Shown here piece after piece: positions 7,445 to 14,479 of a stretch of 16,133 bases of DNA. Numbering within the stretch: position 1 is the stretch's first letter; each line of letters begins with the position of its first letter. The position numbers and the translations under genes are program-made. The stretch comes from CAG-877 sp963589235 (GTDB taxonomy: Bacteria > Bacillota_I > Bacilli_A > RF39 > UBA660). The stretch covers positions 1 through 16,133 of the forward strand of contig CAVAJX010000101.1 of the NCBI GenBank assembly GCA_963589235.1. The letters run 5' to 3'. The notes below the pieces were generated by a model. That model was given only the letters and a program-made list of their open reading frames with translations. It searched no databases and was not told the origin of the DNA.

Positions 7445-7981
7445 ATGAAGATATTTGTCATTGGGGGTAAAGCTAGAACTGGTAAAAATACACTTGGTAA
7501 TTATTTAATGGAAGAGGCTAAAAAATATGGATATAAGCCTTGTGTTATGCGCCTTACAGAGCCATTATATAGTTATGCGAGAAATTATTTTGACTGGAGT
7601 GAAAATACAGGAGAAAAGCCTAGAGAGTTTTTACAAAAAATGGGTATTGAAATTATTAAAGAAAAGTTACATAAAAACTATTTTTTAATAGATCGTTCTT
7701 GCGAAGATATTGAGATTCTTTCTAATTTCTTTGATGTTTTTATAATTACTGATGCTAGACTTATAATGGAATTTAGTGAATTAAAAAAGCGTTTTGATGA
7801 TGTAGTTACTATAAAATTAGAAAGAGAAGATTATGATGATTTATTAGATGAAGAGGAAAGAAAACATATTACGGAAACAGAAATAGATGGTTATAAGAAC
7901 TTTGATTATATTATTAAAAATACTTGTATTGATGAGTTAAGAAAAGAGGCTAATAGGATTATTAAAAATGAGGAGATGTAG
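7445..7981 (+). CDS. P-loop kinase resembling deoxynucleoside monophosphate kinase
   Basis: 178-residue cytoplasmic P-loop protein. The motif GKARTGKNT (8-16) has Asn where most kinases have Ser/Thr and a Thr one position later. That matches the GKDT-type loop of phage T4-like dNMP kinases. A DAR followed by a Glu (103-109) matches the D-x-R...E nucleotide-binding segment of that family. The C-terminus is acidic and helical. The ribosome binding site TAGGAGG lies seven bases before the ATG. It is the first gene after the alanine T-box, three bases from the next gene. I infer a small-molecule nucleotide kinase; the true substrate is unknown. Confidence 0.75.
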   Translation: MKIFVIGGKARTGKNTLGNYLMEEAKKYGYKPCVMRLTEPLYSYARNYFDWSENTGEKPREFLQKMGIEIIKEKLHKNYFLIDRSCEDIEILSNFFDVFIITDARLIMEFSELKKRFDDVVTIKLEREDYDDLLDEEERKHITETEIDGYKNFDYIIKNTCIDELRKEANRIIKNEEM

Positions 7982-7984
7982 ATT

Positions 7985-8536
7985 ATGAATAAGTTAATTG
8001 CGGTTGTTGGAATGGCTGGCTCTGGTAAGAGTATTGCGACTGATTATTTAGAAAAAAAAGGTTGGACTAAGATTTACTTTGGTGGTGTTATTTATGAAAA
8101 TATGCGTAAAGAAGGTATTGAAATAACACCTGAATCTCAAAAGGAATATAGAGAAAATATTCGTAAAAAATATGGTATGGGTGCGGTTGCTTACCTTTTA
8201 AAAGATAAAATAGAGGAAGCCTATAAGGCGGGAGATACAGTACTTGATGGTTTATATTCTTGGGATGAATATGTAATTTTAAAAGAAAAATTTAAAGATG
8301 AATTAAAATTAGTATGTGTTTGTTGTGATAAAAGCATTAGATATGAACGCATTGGTAAGAGAATTGATAGACCATTTAATTTAGATGAAATTCAAGTTAG
8401 AGACTTGTCTGAAATTGAGAACTTAGCAAAGGGTGGACCTATTGCTTTTGCGGATTACTATATATTTAATAATGGTAATATTGAAGAATATGAAAAAAGA
8501 CTTTTAGAGATACTTTCAGATATAGATAAACATTAA
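7985..8536 (+). CDS. UPF0200/dephospho-CoA-kinase-like P-loop kinase
   Basis: 183-residue P-loop protein with GMAGSGKS (9-16). A segment GMGAVAYLLKDKI (64-76), TVLDGLYSWDEY (85-96), IRYERIGKRIDRP (118-130) and VRDLSEI (138-144) followed by ADYYIFNNG (156-164) match the layout of the UPF0200 proteins, relatives of dephospho-CoA kinase best known from archaea. It probably phosphorylates a nucleotide or nucleoside-like substrate; CoA synthesis is possible but not shown. It starts three bases after the previous gene's stop, with GAGGAG as ribosome binding site, and its own stop overlaps the alaS ribosome binding site, so it is tightly in the T-box operon. Confidence 0.75.
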   Translation: MNKLIAVVGMAGSGKSIATDYLEKKGWTKIYFGGVIYENMRKEGIEITPESQKEYRENIRKKYGMGAVAYLLKDKIEEAYKAGDTVLDGLYSWDEYVILKEKFKDELKLVCVCCDKSIRYERIGKRIDRPFNLDEIQVRDLSEIENLAKGGPIAFADYYIFNNGNIEEYEKRLLEILSDIDKH

Positions 8537-8550
8537 GGAGGTAGAAGTTT

Positions 8551-11244
8551 ATGAAGTATATGAGTCATGATGATATAAGAAATACTTGGTATAGATTTTT
8601 TGAAGAAAAGGGACATAAGGTATTAGAAAGTGCTTCTTTGATACCTATTAATGATAATAGTCTTCTTTGGGTTAATGCCGGTGTTACACCATTAAAAAAA
8701 TATTTTGATGGTTCTGTTGTACCTGAATGTAAGAGACTTGTTAGTATTCAAAAATGTATCCGTACTAATGATATTGAAAATGTTGGTGTTACTAAAAGAC
8801 ATCAAACATTCTTTGAAATGATGGGTAACTTTTCAATAGGAGATTATTTTAAAAATGAAGCAATTGAATATTCTTTTGAATTGTTAACTAGTCCTAAATA
8901 TTTTGATATAGATAAAAATCTTTTGTATGTAACTATTTATACTGATGATAATGATGCTTATAATCGTTGGGTAGAAGTTGGTATGGATCCCAGTCATATT
9001 GTAAGAATTGAGGAGAATTTCTGGGAAATTGGTGAAGGACCTTGTGGCCCTGATTCAGAAATATTCTATGATCGTGGTGAAAAGTATGACAAAGATGGTA
9101 CAGCTTTAGAAAAATTTAAATTAGATGAAGAACAAGAAAGATATGTTGAAATTTGGAATAATGTATTTAGTCAATTTAACTCTAAAGAAGGAGTAGATAG
9201 AAAAGATTATAAAGAACTTCCACATAAGAATATAGATACTGGTGCTGGTCTTGAAAGATGGTGTTGTATTTTTCAAAATGTAGATTCTACTTTTGATACA
9301 GATTTATTTAAACATATTATGCAACATATTGAAGAATTAACTGGTTCTATTTATACTGGTCAAAAGGAATATAAAATTATTGCTGATCATATAAGAGCAA
9401 TTGTGTTTGCTTTAGCTGATGGAGCTTCTTTTGAAAATACGGGTAGAGGTTATGTTTTAAGAAGACTTCTTCGTCGTAGTGTTAGATATGGAAAGAACTT
9501 ATTTATCGAGTGTCCTTTTATGTATAAACTTGTTTCTGATGTTGTATTTACGATGGAAAAAGCTTATCCATATTTAGTAGAAAAAAGAGCTGTTGTAGAG
9601 ACTTTAGTTTTAGAAGAAGAAAAGTTATTCTTAAAGACTTTGGAAGCTGGAGAAAGACGTTTAAAAGAACTTGTTAAGAATTCTAATGATGGATATATTT
9701 CTGGAGAAGATGCTTTTAAATTGTATGATACATATGGTTTCCCATATGAACTTACTTTAGAGTATTTAAATGAACTTGGATATTCTTGTTCTAAAGAAGA
9801 GTTTGATAAATATATGAATATTCAAAAAGAAATGGCTAGAAAAAATAGTAAGAATAAGACTTCTATGGCTAGTCAAAAGAAAGTTTTATTAGATTTTACT
9901 GATAAGAGTCAATTTGTTTATGGAATTTATCGTTTAAAGACTTCTGTTTTAGCAATTTTTTCTAAAGATGAGATTATTAATGCAGTTGACCATGACTGTT
10001 ATATAGCGCTTGATAGAACTTGTTTTTATGCAGAGTCTGGTGGACAGGTTGCTGATACTGGAATGTTACTTGGTAAGAACTTTAAAGCACGTGTACTTGA
10101 TGTTTTTAAAGGCCCTAATGGACAACATATTCATAAAGTTAAGTTGCTTGATGGTGTTATTAAAATAGGGGATAATTGTGAAGCTGTTATTGATAAAGAC
10201 AGACGTAAAAAAATAGAAGCTAATCATTCTTCTGTTCATATTTTACAATATGCTTTACAACAAGTTGTATCTTCTAGTATTAAGCAAGCTGGTAGTTATG
10301 TTGATGATGAGAAATTTAGATTTGACTTTACTTATTCTGGTAAGATTAGTGATGATAATATTTTAGAAGTTGAAGGTTTTGCGAGAAATGTTATTTCAAA
10401 GAACTTAATTGTTTCTACGGAGATTATGCCTCTTGATAAAGCAAAACAACTAGGAGCAATGGCTTTATTTAGTGAGAAATATTCGGATATTGTTAGGGTA
10501 GTTAAGATAGGAAAATCTATCGAATTATGTGGTGGTACTCATGTATCTAATACTAAGGATATTGAACATTTTACACTTTATTTATGTGAATCTAAGGGAA
10601 GTAATACTTATAGAATTGAAGGAGCTACTGGTACACGTAGTGAAATAGCTCTACTTACAGCGATTAAACCTTATAATGATGAAATTGTTAAGTTACTTGT
10701 TAAGGCTAGAAATATTTTAGATAAAGCTAATAATGAAGGTATAAAGTTAAAGTTCGATGTTGATATTGATAATACTAAACCTACATCATATAAAGATATT
10801 ATGTTTAATAAAAATGAACTTGGATATGTTCAACAAGAAGTTAAGAGTTTAGAAAAGAAATACTTTAATTTAAGAGAACAAAAGGACTTATCTAATTTAG
10901 ATATTTATAAGGAACATATTAAGAATTATAATGGTACTTTAGGTATTATTATGGAAGTTAATAATAAGGACGTTAACTTACTTAAATCAATAGCTGATAG
11001 TTTAATTGGTGTTTTAGGTACGGGATTTGTATTTTTCGCTAATGTCAAGGATGATGGTAGTGTTAATTATTTAGCTCGTAGTAATTGTTCTTTAAATGCT
11101 GGATTTGTTGTTAAAAACGTATCTGTTGCTTCTAATGGTAATGGTGGTGGTAGTCCTACTTTTGCTCAAGGTGGCGGAAAAGAAACTAGTAATCTTAAGA
11201 GTATTTTAGAAGAAGTAGGAGCAGCTTTAAATGAGTGTAAATAA
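8551..11244 (+). CDS. alaS: Alanyl-tRNA synthetase
   Basis: Class II synthetase that charges tRNA-Ala and clears mischarged Ser/Gly. It has 897 residues, near the family norm of about 875. Domain order: aminoacylation domain (about 1-250, with SLLWVNAGVTPLKKYFDG at 37-54 and TGAGLERW near 231-238), tRNA-recognition domain (about 250-460), editing domain (about 555-720) and C-Ala domain (about 760-897, with GGGSPTFAQGGG). The editing-site zinc ligands are present: His559 and His563 in NHSSVH, Cys660 and His664 in CGGTH. SGGQVADTG precedes them. The ribosome binding site AAGGAGGT (8535-8542) is optimal. It is the likely main target of the alanine T-box. Confidence 0.98.
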   Translation: MKYMSHDDIRNTWYRFFEEKGHKVLESASLIPINDNSLLWVNAGVTPLKKYFDGSVVPECKRLVSIQKCIRTNDIENVGVTKRHQTFFEMMGNFSIGDYFKNEAIEYSFELLTSPKYFDIDKNLLYVTIYTDDNDAYNRWVEVGMDPSHIVRIEENFWEIGEGPCGPDSEIFYDRGEKYDKDGTALEKFKLDEEQERYVEIWNNVFSQFNSKEGVDRKDYKELPHKNIDTGAGLERWCCIFQNVDSTFDTDLFKHIMQHIEELTGSIYTGQKEYKIIADHIRAIVFALADGASFENTGRGYVLRRLLRRSVRYGKNLFIECPFMYKLVSDVVFTMEKAYPYLVEKRAVVETLVLEEEKLFLKTLEAGERRLKELVKNSNDGYISGEDAFKLYDTYGFPYELTLEYLNELGYSCSKEEFDKYMNIQKEMARKNSKNKTSMASQKKVLLDFTDKSQFVYGIYRLKTSVLAIFSKDEIINAVDHDCYIALDRTCFYAESGGQVADTGMLLGKNFKARVLDVFKGPNGQHIHKVKLLDGVIKIGDNCEAVIDKDRRKKIEANHSSVHILQYALQQVVSSSIKQAGSYVDDEKFRFDFTYSGKISDDNILEVEGFARNVISKNLIVSTEIMPLDKAKQLGAMALFSEKYSDIVRVVKIGKSIELCGGTHVSNTKDIEHFTLYLCESKGSNTYRIEGATGTRSEIALLTAIKPYNDEIVKLLVKARNILDKANNEGIKLKFDVDIDNTKPTSYKDIMFNKNELGYVQQEVKSLEKKYFNLREQKDLSNLDIYKEHIKNYNGTLGIIMEVNNKDVNLLKSIADSLIGVLGTGFVFFANVKDDGSVNYLARSNCSLNAGFVVKNVSVASNGNGGGSPTFAQGGGKETSNLKSILEEVGAALNECK

Positions 11245-12169
11245 TTACTTAATTGAAGGTGAAGATTATGTTTCTGTTCAAAGTACTATTAAAGATGTCA
11301 TTTTAAAAAATGATTTTAATGAAGTAGTTTCAGAATGTTATGATTTAGTTGATAATTCTTTAGAAAAAGCTTTGGAAGACTTAGATACTTATGGACTTTT
11401 TTCAGATAAGAAAATTGTTATAGTTAATAATGTTGATTTATTAAGTAAAGAGGAAAATAGTAAGGATTTGGATCATTTGTATAGATATTTGGATGATCCT
11501 AATCCTACTAATTTATTGTTTTTATGTAGTAAGAAGCTTAATTCTACTTTGAAAGTGACAAAGGAATTAAAGAAGAAATGTACTTATATTAAGGCAGAAC
11601 TTGATAAAAATAAGTTTGCAAAAGAGTTACTGGCTGACTATAAAATTGATAATAAAGCACTTAATTTATTGTTTGAATATTGTCTTGATGATATTACTAA
11701 GTTGGAAAATGAAATTATAAAGTTAAAGACTTATAAGTGTAAGGAAAAGACTATTAATGAGAAAGATGTTTTAGATTTATGTGTTGCGAAGTTGGGTGAT
11801 GCTAGTGAGTTAACATTTTCTTTTAGTAGATCTTTAGCAGAAAAGGATAAGAAGAGGGCTTTAGAAAAGTATAGAGAATTATTAAATTATAATATTGAAC
11901 CTTTAAGTATTGTTGGTTTACTTGCTAGTCAAATAAGAATTATTTATCAAGTTAAATGTTTAAAGGATGAAGGTTTAAATAATAATGAAATCGCAACAAA
12001 GTTAGATGTAAAACCTTATCGCGTTACTAAGACTTTAGAATTAACTAATTATTATACTTTTAAAGAGTTACTTAATTTAATGATTAGTTTACAGAAAATA
12101 GATTTACAAATAAAAACTACTAGTGTGGATGCAAATTCATTAGTTGAACTTTTTATATTAAACATATAG
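11231..12169 (+). CDS. holA: DNA polymerase III delta subunit
   Basis: Delta subunit of the clamp loader, which opens the sliding clamp during replication. It has 312 residues (B. subtilis YqeN is about 347). It starts with the typical NYLIEGEDYVSV, a degenerate AAA+ domain with a Walker B-like position IVIVNNVDLL (62-71), and LFLCSKKLNSTLKVTKELKK (near 95-114). The C-terminal collar domain contains YNIEPLSIVGLLASQIRIIYQVK. Delta lacks a working P-loop, as here. It overlaps the last 14 bases of alaS in another frame, with its ribosome binding site GTAGGAGC inside alaS, so it is translationally coupled and falls under the alanine T-box. Confidence 0.93.
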   Translation: MSVNNYLIEGEDYVSVQSTIKDVILKNDFNEVVSECYDLVDNSLEKALEDLDTYGLFSDKKIVIVNNVDLLSKEENSKDLDHLYRYLDDPNPTNLLFLCSKKLNSTLKVTKELKKKCTYIKAELDKNKFAKELLADYKIDNKALNLLFEYCLDDITKLENEIIKLKTYKCKEKTINEKDVLDLCVAKLGDASELTFSFSRSLAEKDKKRALEKYRELLNYNIEPLSIVGLLASQIRIIYQVKCLKDEGLNNNEIATKLDVKPYRVTKTLELTNYYTFKELLNLMISLQKIDLQIKTTSVDANSLVELFILNI

Positions 12170-12191
12170 ATTTTAATTTATATGTTTTTTT
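12160..12191 (+). terminator. Intrinsic terminator of the alaS-holA operon
   Basis: Stem AACATATA (12161-12168) / TATATGTT (12179-12186) extended by A-T pairs, loop of ten bases, then a T run. The stem is A-T rich but well formed and overlaps the end of holA. Confidence 0.7.
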
Positions 12192-12192
12192 C

Positions 12193-12221
12193 TTGGTATA
12201 TTTTTCATTTTATTATATACT
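12193..12221 (+). promoter_or_regulatory. Sigma-A-like promoter of the DUF3137 gene
   Basis: TTGGTA (12193-12198), 17-nt spacer, TATACT (12216-12221), ten bases before the ribosome binding site AGGTGGTGAG. Confidence 0.5.
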
Positions 12222-12244
12222 GTTTATAGTAGGTGGTGAGTTTT

Positions 12245-13174
12245 ATGTCTTTTGATGATGTAGAAAAGGCAAGAATTAAGTATAGGAACAAGTTAATTGT
12301 AGCGATTATTGTTTCCTTGGTTATTATTGCTACGGCGGCAATATTAACTAATGTATTTGTTGATGGGGAGTCTGTGCCATTATTGTTCTTTGGCTCTATT
12401 GTTTTATTTGTGGTAGATGCTCTTATTGTATCTGGTGATAAGAAAAGATATACTTTGGCATTTAAAGAGTTCTTTGTAAAAAGTTCTTTGGACAAAGTAT
12501 TTACGGATTTAAAGTATATGCCAGAGTCTGGAATTAGTCCTAATGTTATTAGGGATACTGGAATGATGTATATGGGTGATAGATATTCATCTGAGGACTT
12601 TGTTTCTGGAAAGTATAAAGATATTGGATTCTGTCAAGCTGATGTTCATATAGAAGAGGAGCATCAAAGTACAGATTCTGAAGGTCATACTACAACTTAT
12701 TATGTAACTATTTTTAGAGGTAGATGGATGATATTTGATTTTAATAAGACTTTTAGAGCTAACGTTCAAGTGTGTCAAAAAGGTTTTGGAAATAATAAGG
12801 TTATTAATTCTATATTTTCTAAGAGTACTAGATATCAAAAAATACAGATGGAATCAACTGATTTTAATAAAAGATTTTTAGTGTATGCTCAAGATGCACA
12901 TGATGCTTTTTATATTATTACGCCTCATATAATGGAAAAAATAGTTAAGTTATCTGGCAATAGTAAAGGTAAAATTTTATTATGCTTTATTAATAATCAG
13001 TTACATGTTGGCTTATATGATAATAAAGATTCATTTGAGCCTAGTAGTTGTTTTAGTACAATTGATACGGAAAGAGTTACACAAAATGTACTTTCAGATA
13101 TTAATAAGATTACAATGTTTGTTGATGAGTTAGAGTTGGATAATGACTTATTTAAAAGTAAAAATGTAAATTAA
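12245..13174 (+). CDS. DUF3137 membrane protein (LemA partner)
   Basis: 310-residue-class protein (309 aa) of the DUF3137 family. It has a short cytoplasmic N-terminus (1-16), two membrane helices forming a hairpin (about 17-38 and 45-63), then a large soluble domain. That domain includes a stretch DVHIEEEHQSTDSEGHTTTY and RGRWMIFDFNKTF, typical of the family, and a ...ITPHIMEKIVKL...IDT ending. Members are commonly encoded next to LemA, as here; the function of the pair is unknown. I chose the ATG at 12245 over an in-frame GTG at 12233 because that GTG is inside the ribosome binding site. The weak LemA-DUF3137 link is by family knowledge plus adjacency. Confidence 0.85.
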   Translation: MSFDDVEKARIKYRNKLIVAIIVSLVIIATAAILTNVFVDGESVPLLFFGSIVLFVVDALIVSGDKKRYTLAFKEFFVKSSLDKVFTDLKYMPESGISPNVIRDTGMMYMGDRYSSEDFVSGKYKDIGFCQADVHIEEEHQSTDSEGHTTTYYVTIFRGRWMIFDFNKTFRANVQVCQKGFGNNKVINSIFSKSTRYQKIQMESTDFNKRFLVYAQDAHDAFYIITPHIMEKIVKLSGNSKGKILLCFINNQLHVGLYDNKDSFEPSSCFSTIDTERVTQNVLSDINKITMFVDELELDNDLFKSKNVN

Positions 13175-13202
13175 TGAGTATTATTTATTTCTTTTGGTTT
13201 TG

Positions 13203-13226
13203 ATTTTATCTTTTTAATGATAAAAT
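13203..13226. repeat. Perfect 8-bp inverted repeat upstream of lemA
   Basis: ATTTTATC (13203-13210) and GATAAAAT (13219-13226) around an eight-base T-rich spacer. No T run follows on either strand, so it is a poor terminator. The -35 region of the lemA promoter candidate falls in its loop, so it could be an operator. Chance is possible in such AT-rich DNA. Confidence 0.4.
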
Positions 13227-13235
13227 TGAGATAGA

Positions 13236-13241
13236 TATAAT
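13236..13241 (+). promoter_or_regulatory. Candidate -10 of a lemA promoter
   Basis: Perfect TATAAT 21 bp before the lemA ATG; the -35 at 17-nt spacing is only TTTAAT (13213-13218). The strong ribosome binding site GGGAGGTG (13250-13257) follows. Confidence 0.4.
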
Positions 13242-13262
13242 AGTTGAAGGGAGGTGTAATTG

Positions 13263-13805
13263 ATGGAAATATTAATAATTGCTGGCGTTATAGTACTACT
13301 TATTATCGTAATATGGTTTATTTCAGTTTCTAATGCTTTTAATAGAGATATTGTTAAAATTGATGAGGCTGATTCTGGTATAGATGTTGCGTTAACTAAG
13401 AGATATGATGTTTTAACTAAAATGATAGCTGTTTGTAAAGGATATGCTAAACATGAAAAGGAAACTATTACTGATACTATTAAATATAGAAAAGGTATGA
13501 GTATGGAAGAAAGAGTTGAAGCTAATAATAAAATGAATGAAACTCTTGGTAAAATCAATGTTTTAGCTGAAGCTTATCCAGATTTAAAAGCTAGTGAAAA
13601 CTTTAAAACATTACAAACTGCTATTGCTGATGTTGAAGAACATTTACAAGCTGCTAGACGTTTATATAATGCAAATATATCTTCTTATAATCAAAGAGTA
13701 GTATCTTTCCCTTCTAGTATTATTGCTTCTTCAAAAGGACTTAGTAAAAGAGAATTCTTTGAAGCTGATACTGCTAAAAAGGAAGATGTTAAAATAGAGT
13801 TTTAA
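13263..13805 (+). CDS. lemA: LemA family protein
   Basis: 180-residue LemA-family protein. An N-terminal membrane anchor (about 3-20) is followed by a helical-bundle domain outside or along the membrane. Family signatures are KIDEADSGIDVALTKRYDVL (33-52), AYPDLKASENFKTLQ (104-118), EEHLQAARRLYN (about 126-137) and YNQRVVSFPSSIIA (about 142-155). The function is not established. It follows the DUF3137 gene by 88 bp, the usual partnership, but each has its own candidate promoter. The ATG is used rather than the TTG one codon earlier because of spacing to GGGAGGTG. A perfect terminator follows the stop codon, and a group II intron begins right after that terminator. Confidence 0.93.
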   Translation: MEILIIAGVIVLLIIVIWFISVSNAFNRDIVKIDEADSGIDVALTKRYDVLTKMIAVCKGYAKHEKETITDTIKYRKGMSMEERVEANNKMNETLGKINVLAEAYPDLKASENFKTLQTAIADVEEHLQAARRLYNANISSYNQRVVSFPSSIIASSKGLSKREFFEADTAKKEDVKIEF

Positions 13806-13840
13806 AAAAGATATTCTTAAATTTAGAATATCTTTTTTTG
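13804..13840 (+). terminator. Intrinsic terminator of lemA and target of the group II intron
   Basis: Perfect stem AAAAGATATTCT / AGAATATCTTTT with the loop TAAATTT (13818-13824), then T7. The first base of the group II intron follows directly (13841). Group IIC introns are known to insert just after such hairpins. Confidence 0.9.
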
Positions 13841-14076
13841 GTGTGCCGTGCATGGCATATATCTACTTGGTGAAAGTCCAACACACGCGTAGGTATCGAC
13901 GAAGTGTTAGGGAAGCACAAAGTAGCAATAGCGATATTAAGTTTAAAGGAAGTGTGCAACAAAATCGAAGACTAACTGACAGAATCTTACTATGATGCTA
14001 CATAAATGGATAAGATTGCAAGACAAACCAAAGTCCAAAAGATATCCGTAACTTTATGCAGTAAAGTAAGTAGCTA

Positions 14077-14106
14077 ACCAAGGAAAGATATATATCTTTC
14101 CTTGGT
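14077..14106. repeat. Perfect 30-nt palindrome in intron domain III
   Basis: The two 15-base halves (14077-14091 and 14092-14106) are exact reverse complements with no spacer. In RNA this makes a long hairpin at the position of domain III of the IIC intron. It is a structural part of the ribozyme rather than a separate element. Confidence 0.85.
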
Positions 14107-14288
14107 AGGGCTTACAAACAGTTAAGGAGAACCTTATAAAAGATATTAGTCTATGAGCAAAATTAGACATGTTTGAGGAAATTAGGAATATCCCATCTTT
14201 GTAACAAGCGATATCAAAAAAAATTAAATAAAAGAGGTCCAGTTAATTTACTAAATCATTATATAAAAGTATCTATTATTACAAATTA

Positions 14289-14322
14289 AACCGCCGTATA
14301 CCGAATGGTACATACGGCGGTG
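14289..14322 (+). ncRNA. Group II intron domain V (catalytic hairpin)
   Basis: 34-nt catalytic hairpin: lower stem CCGCCGTAT with ATACGGCGG, upper ACC/GGT closed by a GAAT tetraloop, and the AC bulge on the 3' strand. The CGC triad, AC bulge and closing loop match the intact IIC type. The metal-binding core thus looks undamaged. Confidence 0.9.
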
Positions 14323-14411
14323 TTAAAGAGTAGTGTAAATGGTAAAATAAAATAAATTTATTGAAAATTTACTCCATTCGAATTTGTTGTCATTGTTCAA
14401 TTTTCTACTTC

Positions 14412-14435
14412 GCGGATATAGTAACAGATATTCGC
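14412..14435. repeat. 8-bp hairpin between intron and the orphan gene
   Basis: GCGGATAT (14412-14419) and ATATTCGC (14428-14435), one G-T pair, eight-base loop. No T run follows in either direction. The rest of the space from 14384 to 14479 shows nothing else I can interpret. Confidence 0.35.
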
Positions 14436-14479
14436 CATAATGGTTTAAATGGTAATATTATGAATCTAAAAAAAATTAT

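Larger units (their letters stand above)
13841..14383 (+). mobile_element. ORF-less group IIC intron (ribozyme RNA without maturase gene)
   Basis: A self-splicing, retrotransposing RNA whose DNA copy lies outside any gene. The 5' end GTGTGCC, the segment TTGGTGAAAGTCC (13869-13881), GGAAGCACAAAGTAGCAAT, ATGGATAAG...CAAAGTCC (14006-14036) and the domain III region resemble, part for part, the Oceanobacillus iheyensis IIC intron as I remember it. Domain V (14289-14322) is nearly identical to that of the IIC class: CCGCCGTAT / ATACGGCGG with a GAAT tetraloop and the two-base bulge. Domain VI (about 14331-14383) has stem GTAAAT / ATTTAC and a CATTCGAAT end like the usual CTACTCGAT. Domain IV (about 14120-14288) is only about 170 nt and encodes no reverse transcriptase, so the maturase is absent. 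CAAA(A) stretches at 13960-13964 and 14024-14027 could pair with TTTTG at the 5' exon end; I cannot say which is EBS1. The 3' boundary is accurate to a few bases. Confidence 0.9.

Noticed and set aside
14120..14288. Remnant of an intron-encoded reverse transcriptase
   Set aside because: Only a few codons are open in any frame and no RT motif such as YxDD is visible.
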